Assembly: GCA_937901105.1 (NCBI GenBank)
Contig: CALCHD010000071.1
Span: 1-27,380, forward strand
Direction: 5' to 3'
Length of the DNA: 27,380 nt
DNA from: an uncultured Bacteroidales bacterium
GTDB taxonomy: Bacteria > Bacteroidota > Bacteroidia > Bacteroidales > UBA932
The notes beneath the pieces are model-generated. The model saw only the letters and a list, made by a program, of their open reading frames with translations, made no database searches and was not told where the DNA came from. Positions within the stretch are counted from its first letter, which is position 1, and every line of letters starts with the position of its first letter. The position numbers and the translations under genes are program-made. Below are positions 1 to 7,085 of the stretch, one piece after another.

Positions 1-26
1 TCTTAAAGGGGGAAAATGTAGTCCAA

Positions 27-422
27 TTATTTGATTGGAGAGAGTTCTGCCGAGATTTCAAAGTATTTTTTTCCGTCACCTCCCAGTCTGGTGCATACGG
101 CCTTCATCCTGTGCACAAGGCCTGTACCTTCTTTGTCTGTAGGGGTGAGGTGGATCTCAATCATGATGTTGGGGGCCTCTTTTGCTGCCAGAGGGTGGCA
201 GATTCTGAACTGGCGTATAGAAATTACAAGAAACTTGTCATGGGCCATATTCTGGGCGCACTCTTTAGTCATCTGGAGCAGGAACGCCTCCGGGATAGGA
301 TTGTGCACAGCATTGCCCTCCCCATTGTTCTGTGCAAGGATTATTTTGCACTTTCCGTGGCGGGTATTTGAGTTGGGATAGGATATTTTCCTTATGCTGA
401 ATAGCGAGTCCTGCAGTTTCAT
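27..422 (-). CDS. Small hotdog-fold-like protein
   Basis: 131 residues from the ATG at 422. That ATG overlaps the stop of the upstream gene (ATGA), so I prefer it to the longer frame that begins at 452; the overlap implies translational coupling. The segment around IPEAFLLQMTKECAQ followed by strand-rich sequence resembles the central helix and sheet of hotdog thioesterases and dehydratases. No clear catalytic Asp/Glu can be assigned. The protein has no signal peptide and is probably cytosolic. With its hotdog-like partner upstream it may act on acyl-ACP or acyl-CoA, as small hotdog proteins do in fatty-acid, aryl-polyene or flexirubin pathways. That role is inference, because the downstream genes lie outside the window. 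Confidence 0.5.
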   Translation of the reverse strand: MKLQDSLFSIRKISYPNSNTRHGKCKIILAQNNGEGNAVHNPIPEAFLLQMTKECAQNMAHDKFLVISIRQFRICHPLAAKEAPNIMIEIHLTPTDKEGTGLVHRMKAVCTRLGGDGKKYFEISAELSPIK

Positions 423-829
423 TGTTCCCTGAAAGTTATCTTTATACGGCATATTGCGGCAATTTCCCCCTCAACGTATGCAGTTGCAGAGACGTTTGCC
501 TTGCCATCCTTCATGCTTACAAGCTTTATAGAAGATTCCACTGTCTCGTCTGTCTTTGGGAGGAAGTTGAGGCTGAACCTGGTAATCTCGTCTACGAGTA
601 CACAGGCCGGCGCTGCACCCTTCACTTCCCTCTGGTGCCTTACTTTTGCAATGGCGCACTGAAGCATGTGCTCCATAAGCCCTATTTCGCACATATGTCC
701 CTGGAAATGGTACTTGTTCTCCTTTTTGACATGCAGACGCCCTTTTGCTCCGTTTGCAGATGTGCTGCGGAGTTCGTCTATCATTGGATGAGACTGCAAG
801 ATGATATTGTTGGCAATATGCTGTTTCAT
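419..829 (-). CDS. FabZ-like hotdog-fold protein
   Basis: 136 residues from the ATG at 829. A TTG two codons upstream is also in frame but falls next to the tRNA terminator, so I did not use it. The segment GHMCEIGLMEHMLQCAIAK resembles the hotdog helix of FabZ-like 3-hydroxyacyl-ACP dehydratases, where family members read GLIEHMAQ-like. The strand-rich second half ends in CRIKITF, typical of the last hotdog strand. The length is normal for a single hotdog domain. It overlaps the next gene by ATGA. No promoter is visible between the tRNA-Glu terminator and this ATG, so expression may rely on read-through from the tRNA. The substrate is unknown. Confidence 0.6.
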   Translation of the reverse strand: MKQHIANNIILQSHPMIDELRSTSANGAKGRLHVKKENKYHFQGHMCEIGLMEHMLQCAIAKVRHQREVKGAAPACVLVDEITRFSLNFLPKTDETVESSIKLVSMKDGKANVSATAYVEGEIAAICRIKITFREQ

Positions 830-833
830 ATTC

Positions 834-865
834 AAAAAAAAAGGCTTCCAAATTTGGAAGCCTTT
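834..865 (-). terminator. Intrinsic terminator of tRNA-Glu
   Basis: Perfect 9-bp stem AAGGCTTCC/GGAAGCCTT (841-864) with loop AAATTT, followed on the minus strand by a U-tract from the A-run at 834-842. It sits directly after the tRNA 3' end and ends five bases before the hotdog gene ATG, so it also lies in that gene's leader. Confidence 0.8.
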
Positions 866-866
866 G

Positions 867-938
867 TACGGGATAGGAGAATCGAACTCCTATTTGAAGA
901 ATGAGAATCTTCCGTCCTAACCGTTAGACGAATCCCGC
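867..938 (-). tRNA. tRNA-Glu (anticodon CTC)
   Basis: The minus strand folds as a standard cloverleaf. The acceptor GCGGGAT pairs with ATCCCGT, with G-U at the first pair. The D arm contains TAACGGTTA. The anticodon stem is GAAGA/TCTTC with loop TTCTCAT, giving anticodon CTC, which reads GAG (Glu). The T arm is AGGAG-TTCGATT-CTCCT. The discriminator base is A and CCA is not encoded. A strong promoter lies about 22 bases upstream and an intrinsic terminator follows directly. Confidence 0.92.
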
Positions 939-959
939 GTCTTATCTCGTTTGCGGTTG

Positions 960-989
960 CAAAGGTACGCAAATTTTTTAAACTACCAA
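960..989 (-). promoter_or_regulatory. Promoter of tRNA-Glu
   Basis: On the minus strand a -33 TTTG (TTG at 987-989) is followed by a 19-base spacer and the -7 box TACCTTTG (960-967). This is an exact Bacteroidota primary sigma pattern, 21 bases before the tRNA 5' end. Confidence 0.75.
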
Positions 990-1030
990 ATTTTTCTGCA
1001 TAAAAATGCAAAATTTTTTCTCTTTTTTTG

Positions 1031-1053
1031 AAAAAAGGGACCCGGAGGCCCCT
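1031..1053 (-). terminator. Intrinsic terminator of fhs
   Basis: Reading the minus strand, the G/C hairpin AGGGGCC...GGGTCCCT (1036-1053) is followed by a T-run (A-run 1031-1036). It lies six bases beyond the fhs stop codon. Confidence 0.65.
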
Positions 1054-1058
1054 AAATT

Positions 1059-2786
1059 CTAGAATAATCCTACAATTTCTCCATCTAAAGTGATGTCAAT
1101 TGCCTCGGATGCCGGTGTCTCCGGAAGGCCTGGCATACGCATAATCTCACCAGTTATCGGGATAAGGAAGCCAGCACCTGCTGCAATTTCTATTTCCCTT
1201 ACGGTAATTATGAAGTCTTTTGGCCTTCCAAGAAGTGCAGGGTTGTCTGAAAGGGACTTCTGGGTCTTTGCCATACAGATAGCCAGGTTCTGCAGCCCAA
1301 GGTCATAGATCTTCTTGAGGTCATTCTTGGCTTTTGGTGTATAGTCTACAGCTACCGCGCCATAAATTTTCTGGGCAATGGCCGCAATCTTCTCCTCCAC
1401 GCTCTGCTCAAGAGAGTACATTGGAACATATTTTCTTCCTGCTGCAAGGCTCTCATCAACCGCTGCTGCAACTTTATGGGCAAGTTCAATAGCGCCAGAA
1501 CCTCCGTTGGCCCATACATCTGCAACGGCGCATTCCACGCCAAGGGTTGCACAGTACTCTTTAATGTATTCTATCTCTTCTGGAGCATCTGTGGTGAACT
1601 TGTTGATTGCCACAACTGGTGTAAGGTTGAACTGCTTGATGTTCTCCACATGCTTTGCAAGGTTCTCAATGCCGGCCTTCAAGGATTCCAGCCTGCGGGT
1701 GATCTCCTCTACAGGGCAGGTACCCTGTGCACATGCTGCAGTCTCTGCCTTAAGCTCCTTCAACGGCATCTTTCCGTGGTATTTCAATGCCCTTACTGTA
1801 GCTACAAGGACTACTGCCTGCGGATTGAGGCCTGCATAGCGGCACTTGATGTCCAGGAATTTCTCTGCACCAAGGTCAAAGCCAAAGCCGGCCTCTGTAA
1901 TTGTATAGTCGCTGATTGCAAGTGAGGTCTTGGTTGCAATGACTGTATTGGTACCCTGTGCAATGTTGGCAAACGGGCCTCCGTGGATTATGGCAGGGGT
2001 CTCCTCAAGTGTCTGAACAAGGTTAGGCTTGATAGCATCCTTAAGAAGTGCAGCCATTGCACCGTTGGCCTTCAGGTCTCTTGCATATATAGGCTTCTTG
2101 TCATAGGTGTATCCTACAAAGATATTTCCAAGTCTCTCCTTCAAGTCCTGCAGATTCTCGCTCAAGCAAAGGATAGCCATAATCTCCGAAGCTGCAGTGA
2201 TGTCAAATCCGGTCTCCCTTGGTACTCCCGACGTGGTTCCTCCCAATCCTACAACAATGTGCCTCAAGGAGCGGTCGTTCATATCCATTACCCTTTTCCA
2301 TGAGATGGTGCGCGGATCTATATTCAGAGAGCGGGTCTTGCTCTGGATGTTGTTGTCTATAATTGCAGACAGAAGGTTGTGGGCCTTCTCAACGGCAGAG
2401 AAGTCTCCTGTAAAGTGCAGGTTGATATCCTCCATAGGAACTACCTGCGAGTATCCGCCTCCTGTAGCACCACCCTTGATTCCAAATACAGGCCCAAGGG
2501 AAGGCTCCCTCAATACAACTGTAGTCTGGAGACCTATCTTGTTCATGGCCTGTGCAAGGCCAATGGAAACAGTGGTCTTGCCCTCTCCTGCAGGTGTAGG
2601 GGAGATTGCGGATACAAGAACCAATGCGCCCTTCTTGCCGGTCTTCTTGTCTTTGTACGAAAGAGGAATCTTGGCCTTGTATTTTCCGTAAAGTTCAAGG
2701 TCCTCCTTGTCTATATTGAGTTTTTCCGAAATTTTCTCAATGTGGAGCATCTTGTGTGCTCTAGCAATTTCAATGTCTGAGCTCAT
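1059..2786 (-). CDS. fhs: Formate--tetrahydrofolate ligase
   Basis: 575 residues, close to the usual 555-560 of the family plus a short N-terminal extension. It joins formate to tetrahydrofolate using ATP, giving 10-formyl-THF for purine and one-carbon metabolism in the cytosol. Recognisable segments are the nucleotide-binding loop SPTPAGEGKTT near residue 63, REPSLGPVFGIKGGATGGGY after it, the block HGGPFANIAQGTNTV, and the C-terminal motif GAGFLIPITGEIMRMPGLP. The ATG at 2786 follows a promoter divergent from the EamA gene. It is monocistronic between that promoter and its own terminator. The assignment is secure; no odd features were seen. Confidence 0.97.
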   Translation of the reverse strand: MSSDIEIARAHKMLHIEKISEKLNIDKEDLELYGKYKAKIPLSYKDKKTGKKGALVLVSAISPTPAGEGKTTVSIGLAQAMNKIGLQTTVVLREPSLGPVFGIKGGATGGGYSQVVPMEDINLHFTGDFSAVEKAHNLLSAIIDNNIQSKTRSLNIDPRTISWKRVMDMNDRSLRHIVVGLGGTTSGVPRETGFDITAASEIMAILCLSENLQDLKERLGNIFVGYTYDKKPIYARDLKANGAMAALLKDAIKPNLVQTLEETPAIIHGGPFANIAQGTNTVIATKTSLAISDYTITEAGFGFDLGAEKFLDIKCRYAGLNPQAVVLVATVRALKYHGKMPLKELKAETAACAQGTCPVEEITRRLESLKAGIENLAKHVENIKQFNLTPVVAINKFTTDAPEEIEYIKEYCATLGVECAVADVWANGGSGAIELAHKVAAAVDESLAAGRKYVPMYSLEQSVEEKIAAIAQKIYGAVAVDYTPKAKNDLKKIYDLGLQNLAICMAKTQKSLSDNPALLGRPKDFIITVREIEIAAGAGFLIPITGEIMRMPGLPETPASEAIDITLDGEIVGLF

Positions 2787-2810
2787 TGTACGATGGTTTT
2801 AAATTTTTGT

Positions 2811-2857
2811 TAAAGATAAATGCTAGAATTTGCGATTCCAAATTTTTGCTACTTTTG
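2811..2857. promoter_or_regulatory. Divergent promoters of fhs and the EamA gene
   Basis: For fhs (minus), TTG and a 20-base spacer lead to TATCTTTA (2811-2818). For the EamA gene (plus), TTTG at 2829-2832 and a 17-base spacer lead to TACTTTTG (2850-2857), 20 bases before its ATG. The two promoters interleave, so they are unlikely to be occupied at the same time. Confidence 0.55.
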
Positions 2858-2877
2858 TGCCAAATAAAACAGGCAAA

Positions 2878-3747
2878 ATGACTAATAGGACCAAAGGATA
2901 CATATTGGCGGCAATTTCTGCTGCCACTTACGGAATGAACCCACTTTTTGCCCTTCCGTTGTATGCAGACGGCATGGCGGTAGACTCGGTACTGTTCTTC
3001 AGGTATCTGTTTGCCCTTCCAATGGTGGCACTGTATCTCTGCAGCCAGGGAAGAAATTTCAGTTTGCAGAAAAAGGAAATATTCCCCGTTATTTTGGTGG
3101 GGCTTTTCTTTGTCCTGTCATCCATCACCCTTTTCAGAAGCTACCACTATATGGATTCGGGCATAGCTTCCACAATCCTGTTTGTGTACCCGGTAATGGT
3201 GGCCCTCATAATGGCCTTCTTCTTTAAGGAGAAGATAAAGTTGGGCACCTGGCTCTGCATAGCCATGGCAACAGCCGGCATAGGGCTGCTGTACAAGGCT
3301 CCTGACGGGGCAACATTAAGTGTTGTTGGTATACTGCTGGTTTTGGGCTCTGCGCTTGCCTATACATTGTACATTATAACCATAAACAAGACCGTGCTGA
3401 AAAATACCCCTGCCACAAAAGTTACTTTTTATGTGATCTTTATAGGCTTTCTGGTGTTTACAGCAATGGCGCTGTACCGTGGAGAGCTCCACACCCCTAC
3501 AAAGTGGTACTTATGGGGAGACCTGCTGGCTTTTGCACTCCTCCCTACTGTAATATCTATGCTGTGTGCAACCAAGGCAATAGTATATATAGGGTCAACG
3601 GCAACTGCCATATTGGGAGCGCTTGAGCCGGTAACTGCGGTATTCTTTGGTATTGCAGTCTTTGGAGAGACCCTTACTGTAAGGAGTGCGGCAGGATTGC
3701 TGCTTATTATAGTTTCGGTGACAGCTGTAGTGACAAGAAAACAATAA
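2878..3747 (+). CDS. EamA/DMT-family membrane transporter
   Basis: 289 residues from ATG 2878, chosen because it lies 20 bases after the -7 box; the longer frame from 2830 would start inside the promoter. The sequence is almost wholly hydrophobic, with about ten membrane segments in two repeats of five, as in EamA (drug/metabolite transporter) proteins. Typical blocks are SAATYGMNPLFALPLYADG at the N-terminus, YHYMDSGIASTILFVYPVM in the first repeat and GALEPVTAVFFGIAVFGE in the second. It sits in the inner membrane and probably exports or exchanges a small metabolite; the substrate cannot be read from sequence. A short hairpin AAATACC/GGTATTT follows the stop. Confidence 0.9.
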   Translation: MTNRTKGYILAAISAATYGMNPLFALPLYADGMAVDSVLFFRYLFALPMVALYLCSQGRNFSLQKKEIFPVILVGLFFVLSSITLFRSYHYMDSGIASTILFVYPVMVALIMAFFFKEKIKLGTWLCIAMATAGIGLLYKAPDGATLSVVGILLVLGSALAYTLYIITINKTVLKNTPATKVTFYVIFIGFLVFTAMALYRGELHTPTKWYLWGDLLAFALLPTVISMLCATKAIVYIGSTATAILGALEPVTAVFFGIAVFGETLTVRSAAGLLLIIVSVTAVVTRKQ

Positions 3748-3765
3748 AATACCAGATTTCAGGTA

Positions 3766-3796
3766 TTTGAGGCTTGCAGGACGGTTAATATCTTTG
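3766..3796 (+). promoter_or_regulatory. Distal promoter of the di-iron/LuxR regulator
   Basis: TTTG (3766-3769), a 19-base spacer and TATCTTTG (3789-3796) form a perfect Bacteroidota promoter about 105 bases before the regulator ATG, leaving a leader of about 100 bases. Confidence 0.6.
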
Positions 3797-3841
3797 CATA
3801 AGAGAAGATAGATATTGAAGCCATTTTTATTGTTTGTAGCT

Positions 3842-3874
3842 CAGACCGTCACGCCAAGGCGGTCTGTACTTTTG
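3842..3874 (+). promoter_or_regulatory. Palindrome and proximal -7 box before the regulator
   Basis: The inverted repeat CAGACCG (3842-3848) / CGGTCTG (3860-3866), separated by 11 bases, abuts a second -7 box TACTTTTG (3867-3874). This box has no TTG at -33; the palindrome occupies that place. It could be an operator or activator site for a second promoter, or a hairpin in the leader of the distal transcript. Confidence 0.45.
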
Positions 3875-3901
3875 TGTATAATAAGGAAAAACTCAACGGA
3901 T

Positions 3902-4846
3902 ATGGAATACAGAGAACAGAGAATCTTTACTGCAAGGGACAAGATGGAATCCCTTATCACCACCAACTACCGCCTGCTCAACATGTTGAGCAGATTTGGG
4001 ATCTCCTTGGGGGTAGGTGACAAGAGCATAGAAGAGGTATGCCGCCTGAACGGAGTAGACTGCAAGACCTTTCTGGCAGTAGTGAACCTGTTCAATAATC
4101 CCGACAGTCCGCAGGAAGGTGTGGAGTTCTCTGTTGAGGAACTTATCCTGTACCTTCAGAAATCCCATACATACTATACCAACTACAGGCTTCCTGCATT
4201 GAGGAGTGCGCTGGAGAAGGCCGTTGAGGGGGGTGGAAAGCAGATGCAGTACCTTATCCTCAACTACTTTGATGATTATGCTGCAGAGGTGGAGCGCCAC
4301 ATGAACCAGGAGAATGAAGAGATATTCCCTTATATGAGCAAGCTGATTGAGGCCTGCAAGAAGGGGGAGCAGATGCCTGGAGGCAAGAACCCGCATATCT
4401 TCAGCGAGCAGCATAATTCCATTGATGTGCGCCTGGGGGAGCTTATTGACATCATAGTGAAGTATTACCCCGGCGGAGCAACCAATGAGCTCAATACTGT
4501 ACTGTATGACATCTTTGTATGCCAGCAGGACCTGGAGAGCCACAACCTTATTGAAGACACCCTGCTTGAGCCTAAAATCAGGCTAATGGAGGAGTCGCTT
4601 GCACAGACCTCTGTAAAGAAGGTGGAGGAAGAGGCATTGAGCGATAGGGAGATTGATGTGCTTGTGCACATTGTGCGTGGCCTTACCAACAAGGAGATAG
4701 CAGCAAAGATGTTCCTTTCTGTACACACGGTAAACACCCACAGGAAGAATATCATGAACAAGCTGAAGATACACAGCCCGGCAGGGCTCACTATCTATGC
4801 AATTGTAAACAAGCTGGTTCAGCTGGAAGATCTTGATATAAAATAG
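3902..4846 (+). CDS. RIC/hemerythrin-like di-iron domain fused to LuxR HTH regulator
   Basis: 314 residues from ATG 3902, 27 bases after the proximal -7 box. Residues 20-62 (LLNMLSRFGIS...SIEEVCRLNG) resemble the ScdA_N/DUF542 domain of RIC iron-centre repair proteins but lack the usual cysteine pair. Residues 85-230 look like a hemerythrin-type four-helix bundle with likely iron ligands H89, H133/E137, H171/D175 and H214/E218; the last three follow the HxxxE/D pattern. Residues 246-308 form a LuxR-type HTH (LSDREIDVLVHI, LTNKEIAAKM, SVHTVNTHRKNIMNKL). It is therefore probably a cytosolic transcription factor sensing oxygen, nitric oxide or iron-sulfur damage. Its stop codon abuts the stop of the convergent 4Fe-4S gene. 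The signal and targets are inference. Confidence 0.85.
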   Translation: MEYREQRIFTARDKMESLITTNYRLLNMLSRFGISLGVGDKSIEEVCRLNGVDCKTFLAVVNLFNNPDSPQEGVEFSVEELILYLQKSHTYYTNYRLPALRSALEKAVEGGGKQMQYLILNYFDDYAAEVERHMNQENEEIFPYMSKLIEACKKGEQMPGGKNPHIFSEQHNSIDVRLGELIDIIVKYYPGGATNELNTVLYDIFVCQQDLESHNLIEDTLLEPKIRLMEESLAQTSVKKVEEEALSDREIDVLVHIVRGLTNKEIAAKMFLSVHTVNTHRKNIMNKLKIHSPAGLTIYAIVNKLVQLEDLDIK

Positions 4847-5704
4847 CTATCTGGCCAAAAGCCATACGGCAATACAGATAAGCACAAGGGTAATGAGGGG
4901 GGCAAACCATACTCCCCTTATTCTGTTCTGTCCCGGACGGGTATTGCAGATTCCAACTTTCAGGGCATCGTTGCGGCACTCCCTTACACACTCTCCACAA
5001 AGGTTGCAGTCTATATCAATAACCCTCTTTACAGCAGTGATATTCACTTTATACGGACAAGCGCCAATACACTTTCCGCACTCCTTGCATTTGTGTATGT
5101 CCCTGTGTATGTGTAGCAGGGAGATGTTGTACTCCGCCTTATTTGTGCAGATTTCAAGGATATATCCAATAACTGACATGGCTGCCACTACGCCCCATAG
5201 GGGGACTGCTATGTCTGCCATTGAAAGTCCCCAGTGCACCATAAGAACAATCATGAACATTACGGTAAAGCGGAAAATGTTTCCTGCGGCATTTACCGGG
5301 CACAGGTATTTGCAGAAAGACATGTTTCCCAGAATCAGTACAGAGAGAAGGATTACCGCTATTGCCGCATTGGCAATGAAAAAGCTGTAGTCTATGAACA
5401 GCAGTACCAGAAGGATATATTTTATGCTGCGCAAGATTTTGTCGGGAAGAGACCACCTGCGCCAGAGGACATATTCCCTCTTCCTCCTGTCTGCAATCCA
5501 CTCCTGAACCAGTCCAAGGGGGCAGAGGTTGCTGCAGAAGAGCTTGCCAAAGAGGATGCCGCCTGCTCCAATTACCCAGATTGCCATAACCTTGAGGGTA
5601 GAGGCGCTGTACAGTACTCCTCCGGTGTATGCAAAGTAGAGGATTGCGCAGAGTGAGCACAGCTGCAGGGTGTCCCTTAATCTGTCGAGAATAGAACTTT
5701 TCAT
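4847..5704 (-). CDS. NapH/YccM-like 4Fe-4S membrane protein
   Basis: 285 residues. About five or six hydrophobic segments carry two cytoplasmic CxxxCP motifs (C57/C61 and C131/C135), as in NapH, NosR and YccM-type polyferredoxins. Two classical 4Fe-4S motifs follow: C206-C209-C212-C216P and C233-C236-C239-C243. A final hydrophobic helix ends at WLLAR. It probably moves electrons between the quinone pool and a periplasmic or cytosolic partner, but no partner enzyme is adjacent. It is convergent with the di-iron regulator, with no bases between the two stop codons. A -7 box TACCTTTG (5722-5729) lies 17 bases upstream of the ATG. Confidence 0.88.
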   Translation of the reverse strand: MKSSILDRLRDTLQLCSLCAILYFAYTGGVLYSASTLKVMAIWVIGAGGILFGKLFCSNLCPLGLVQEWIADRRKREYVLWRRWSLPDKILRSIKYILLVLLFIDYSFFIANAAIAVILLSVLILGNMSFCKYLCPVNAAGNIFRFTVMFMIVLMVHWGLSMADIAVPLWGVVAAMSVIGYILEICTNKAEYNISLLHIHRDIHKCKECGKCIGACPYKVNITAVKRVIDIDCNLCGECVRECRNDALKVGICNTRPGQNRIRGVWFAPLITLVLICIAVWLLAR

Positions 5705-5721
5705 AAAAATACGCTTCTTTA

Positions 5722-5763
5722 CAAAGGTACATAATTTTCTTCACTTGCCTTTCACTATCTTTG
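5722..5763. promoter_or_regulatory. Divergent -7 boxes of the 4Fe-4S and PHP genes
   Basis: TACCTTTG on the minus strand (5722-5729) serves the 4Fe-4S gene. TATCTTTG on the plus strand (5756-5763) serves the PHP gene and ends only four bases before its ATG. Neither has a clear TTG at -33. Confidence 0.5.
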
Positions 5764-5767
5764 CGCC

Positions 5768-6601
5768 ATGAAATTTTTCGACAACCACAACCACAGCACT
5801 TTTTCTCCCGACAGTTCAGCTTCCGTAGCTGAGCTTATTGCTTCGGCAATGGAGAAGGGGATGGGCGGCATTGCAATCACCGACCATTATGACATTGATG
5901 CTCCGTCAAGAGACCAGGAGTTCTTCTTTGATCCTGCCAGGCAGCAGGCGGAGATTGACAGGGTTACCATTGACATGGCACCGCAGATCCAGCAGACAGG
6001 TTTTCAGGTAATGAAGGGGATTGAGGTGGGGCTGCAGCCTGCCAGCATGGAGAAGATAAAGGGATTCACTTCACAATATAAGTTTGATACAGTAATTGCC
6101 TCCATTCATTTTGTAGACGGTACAGATCCGTATATGGGAACCTACTACACAGACAAGGATTACAAAAAAGCCTTCAGCAACACTTTGGAGGTTATGTACA
6201 GTACCGCCTTGGATTTCAGGGATTTTGATATCCTTGGCCACTATGATTATGTGGCACGGTATTCGCCATACGGCCCAGGATGCAGGAATATTACCATGGC
6301 AGAGTTCGGCGACTGGCTGGAGCCAATCCTCAAGTTCCTTGCACATGAAGGGAAGACAATGGAGATAAATACCAAAACATACAAGAACCACAAGGGCTAT
6401 GTGCCAGTGCTGGATACCGCAGTACTGAAGCGTTTCAGGGAGTTTGGCGGCGATGCGTTGAGCCTTGGTTCGGATGCACACAACCCAGGCCGCATAGGGG
6501 ATGAGTTTGAAAAGTATGCCTCTGTAGCAAAAGAATGCGGCTTCCGTTACCTTGTATACTTTAAGGAGAGGAAACCGCAATATTATAAAATTGACCTTTA
6601 G
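5768..6601 (+). CDS. PHP-domain histidinol-phosphatase (HisJ-like)
   Basis: 277 residues. The metal-binding PHP motifs appear in order: DNHNHSTFSPD (H7, H9), GIAITDHYD (D39, H40), GIEVGL, ASIHF, DILGHYDYV, MEINTK and LGSDAHNP. The family hydrolyses phosphate monoesters at a multinuclear metal centre; HisJ-type members convert L-histidinol phosphate to histidinol in histidine synthesis. The length matches HisJ/HisK (about 260-280). No his genes are adjacent, so a broader phosphoesterase role is possible. The start is fixed because motif 1 lies at residues 5-15. The -7 box is so close that the transcript may be nearly leaderless. A terminator hairpin begins at its stop codon. Confidence 0.85.
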   Translation: MKFFDNHNHSTFSPDSSASVAELIASAMEKGMGGIAITDHYDIDAPSRDQEFFFDPARQQAEIDRVTIDMAPQIQQTGFQVMKGIEVGLQPASMEKIKGFTSQYKFDTVIASIHFVDGTDPYMGTYYTDKDYKKAFSNTLEVMYSTALDFRDFDILGHYDYVARYSPYGPGCRNITMAEFGDWLEPILKFLAHEGKTMEINTKTYKNHKGYVPVLDTAVLKRFREFGGDALSLGSDAHNPGRIGDEFEKYASVAKECGFRYLVYFKERKPQYYKIDL

Positions 6602-6637
6602 GAAGTAGGGCCCTGTGCCTTACTTCTTCTTTTTTAG
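6602..6637 (+). terminator. Terminator of the PHP gene
   Basis: The stem GAAGTAGGGC (6602-6611) pairs with GCCTTACTTC (6617-6626; one G-U pair) around loop CCTGT, followed by a T-rich run. It overlaps the last codons of the convergent small secreted protein. Confidence 0.7.
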
Positions 6638-7027
6638 GACGTACTTGCCGTCTTTGCCTTTCTTGTACTCCTTCCCTTTGCCCATCATCTTAAGGTAGCG
6701 GATATACTGCTGCTCGTCAAGCACTGCCTTCATGGCATCATAGGTCTTCTGCATCCATTTGTCTGTAATGGCCTTATAGGTCTGCTGGTCCTGGCTGCCC
6801 CTTGCTCTGGCCTCCTCTACAGCAGCAAACATCTCGGTATAGTTATGCCTGAAAATAGAGTCTACATAAAACAGCTGGGTGCTGTTGAGCTTAAGGTCGG
6901 TCTCAAGCCTGTTAGCCATCTTGATGGCAATCTCCTCTGGAGACTCCTGCTCCTGCTCTTGTGCGTGAGCAGTGTTGAAGGCAAGCAGCGCTGCCGCTGT
7001 AAGTAGACAGAAGATAATCTGTTTCAT
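6620..7027 (-). CDS. Small secreted protein of unknown function
   Basis: 135 residues from the ATG at 7027; the longer in-frame extension is rejected because it lacks a better start and would bury the signal peptide. Residues 1-25 (MKQIIFCLLTAAALLAF...AHA) form a clean signal peptide with an AHAQ cleavage site. The mature part is helical and charged. It contains LETDLKLNSTQLFYVDSIF and ends KKKK, a pattern seen in small Bacteroidota periplasmic proteins loosely like Spy/CpxP (LxLT/SxxQ helix). I cannot assign a function. It is divergent from the C69 peptidase, with 58 bases between the starts. Confidence 0.7.
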   Translation of the reverse strand: MKQIIFCLLTAAALLAFNTAHAQEQEQESPEEIAIKMANRLETDLKLNSTQLFYVDSIFRHNYTEMFAAVEEARARGSQDQQTYKAITDKWMQKTYDAMKAVLDEQQYIRYLKMMGKGKEYKKGKDGKYVLKKKK

Positions 7028-7085
7028 AAAATTATTATATTTGTAATCTGCTGCGAATATAGTAAAAACACATAAATAAAAAGAT

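Noticed and set aside
31..904. Plus-strand open frames opposite the hotdog genes
   Set aside because: They are shadows of the coding minus strand and one runs into the tRNA.
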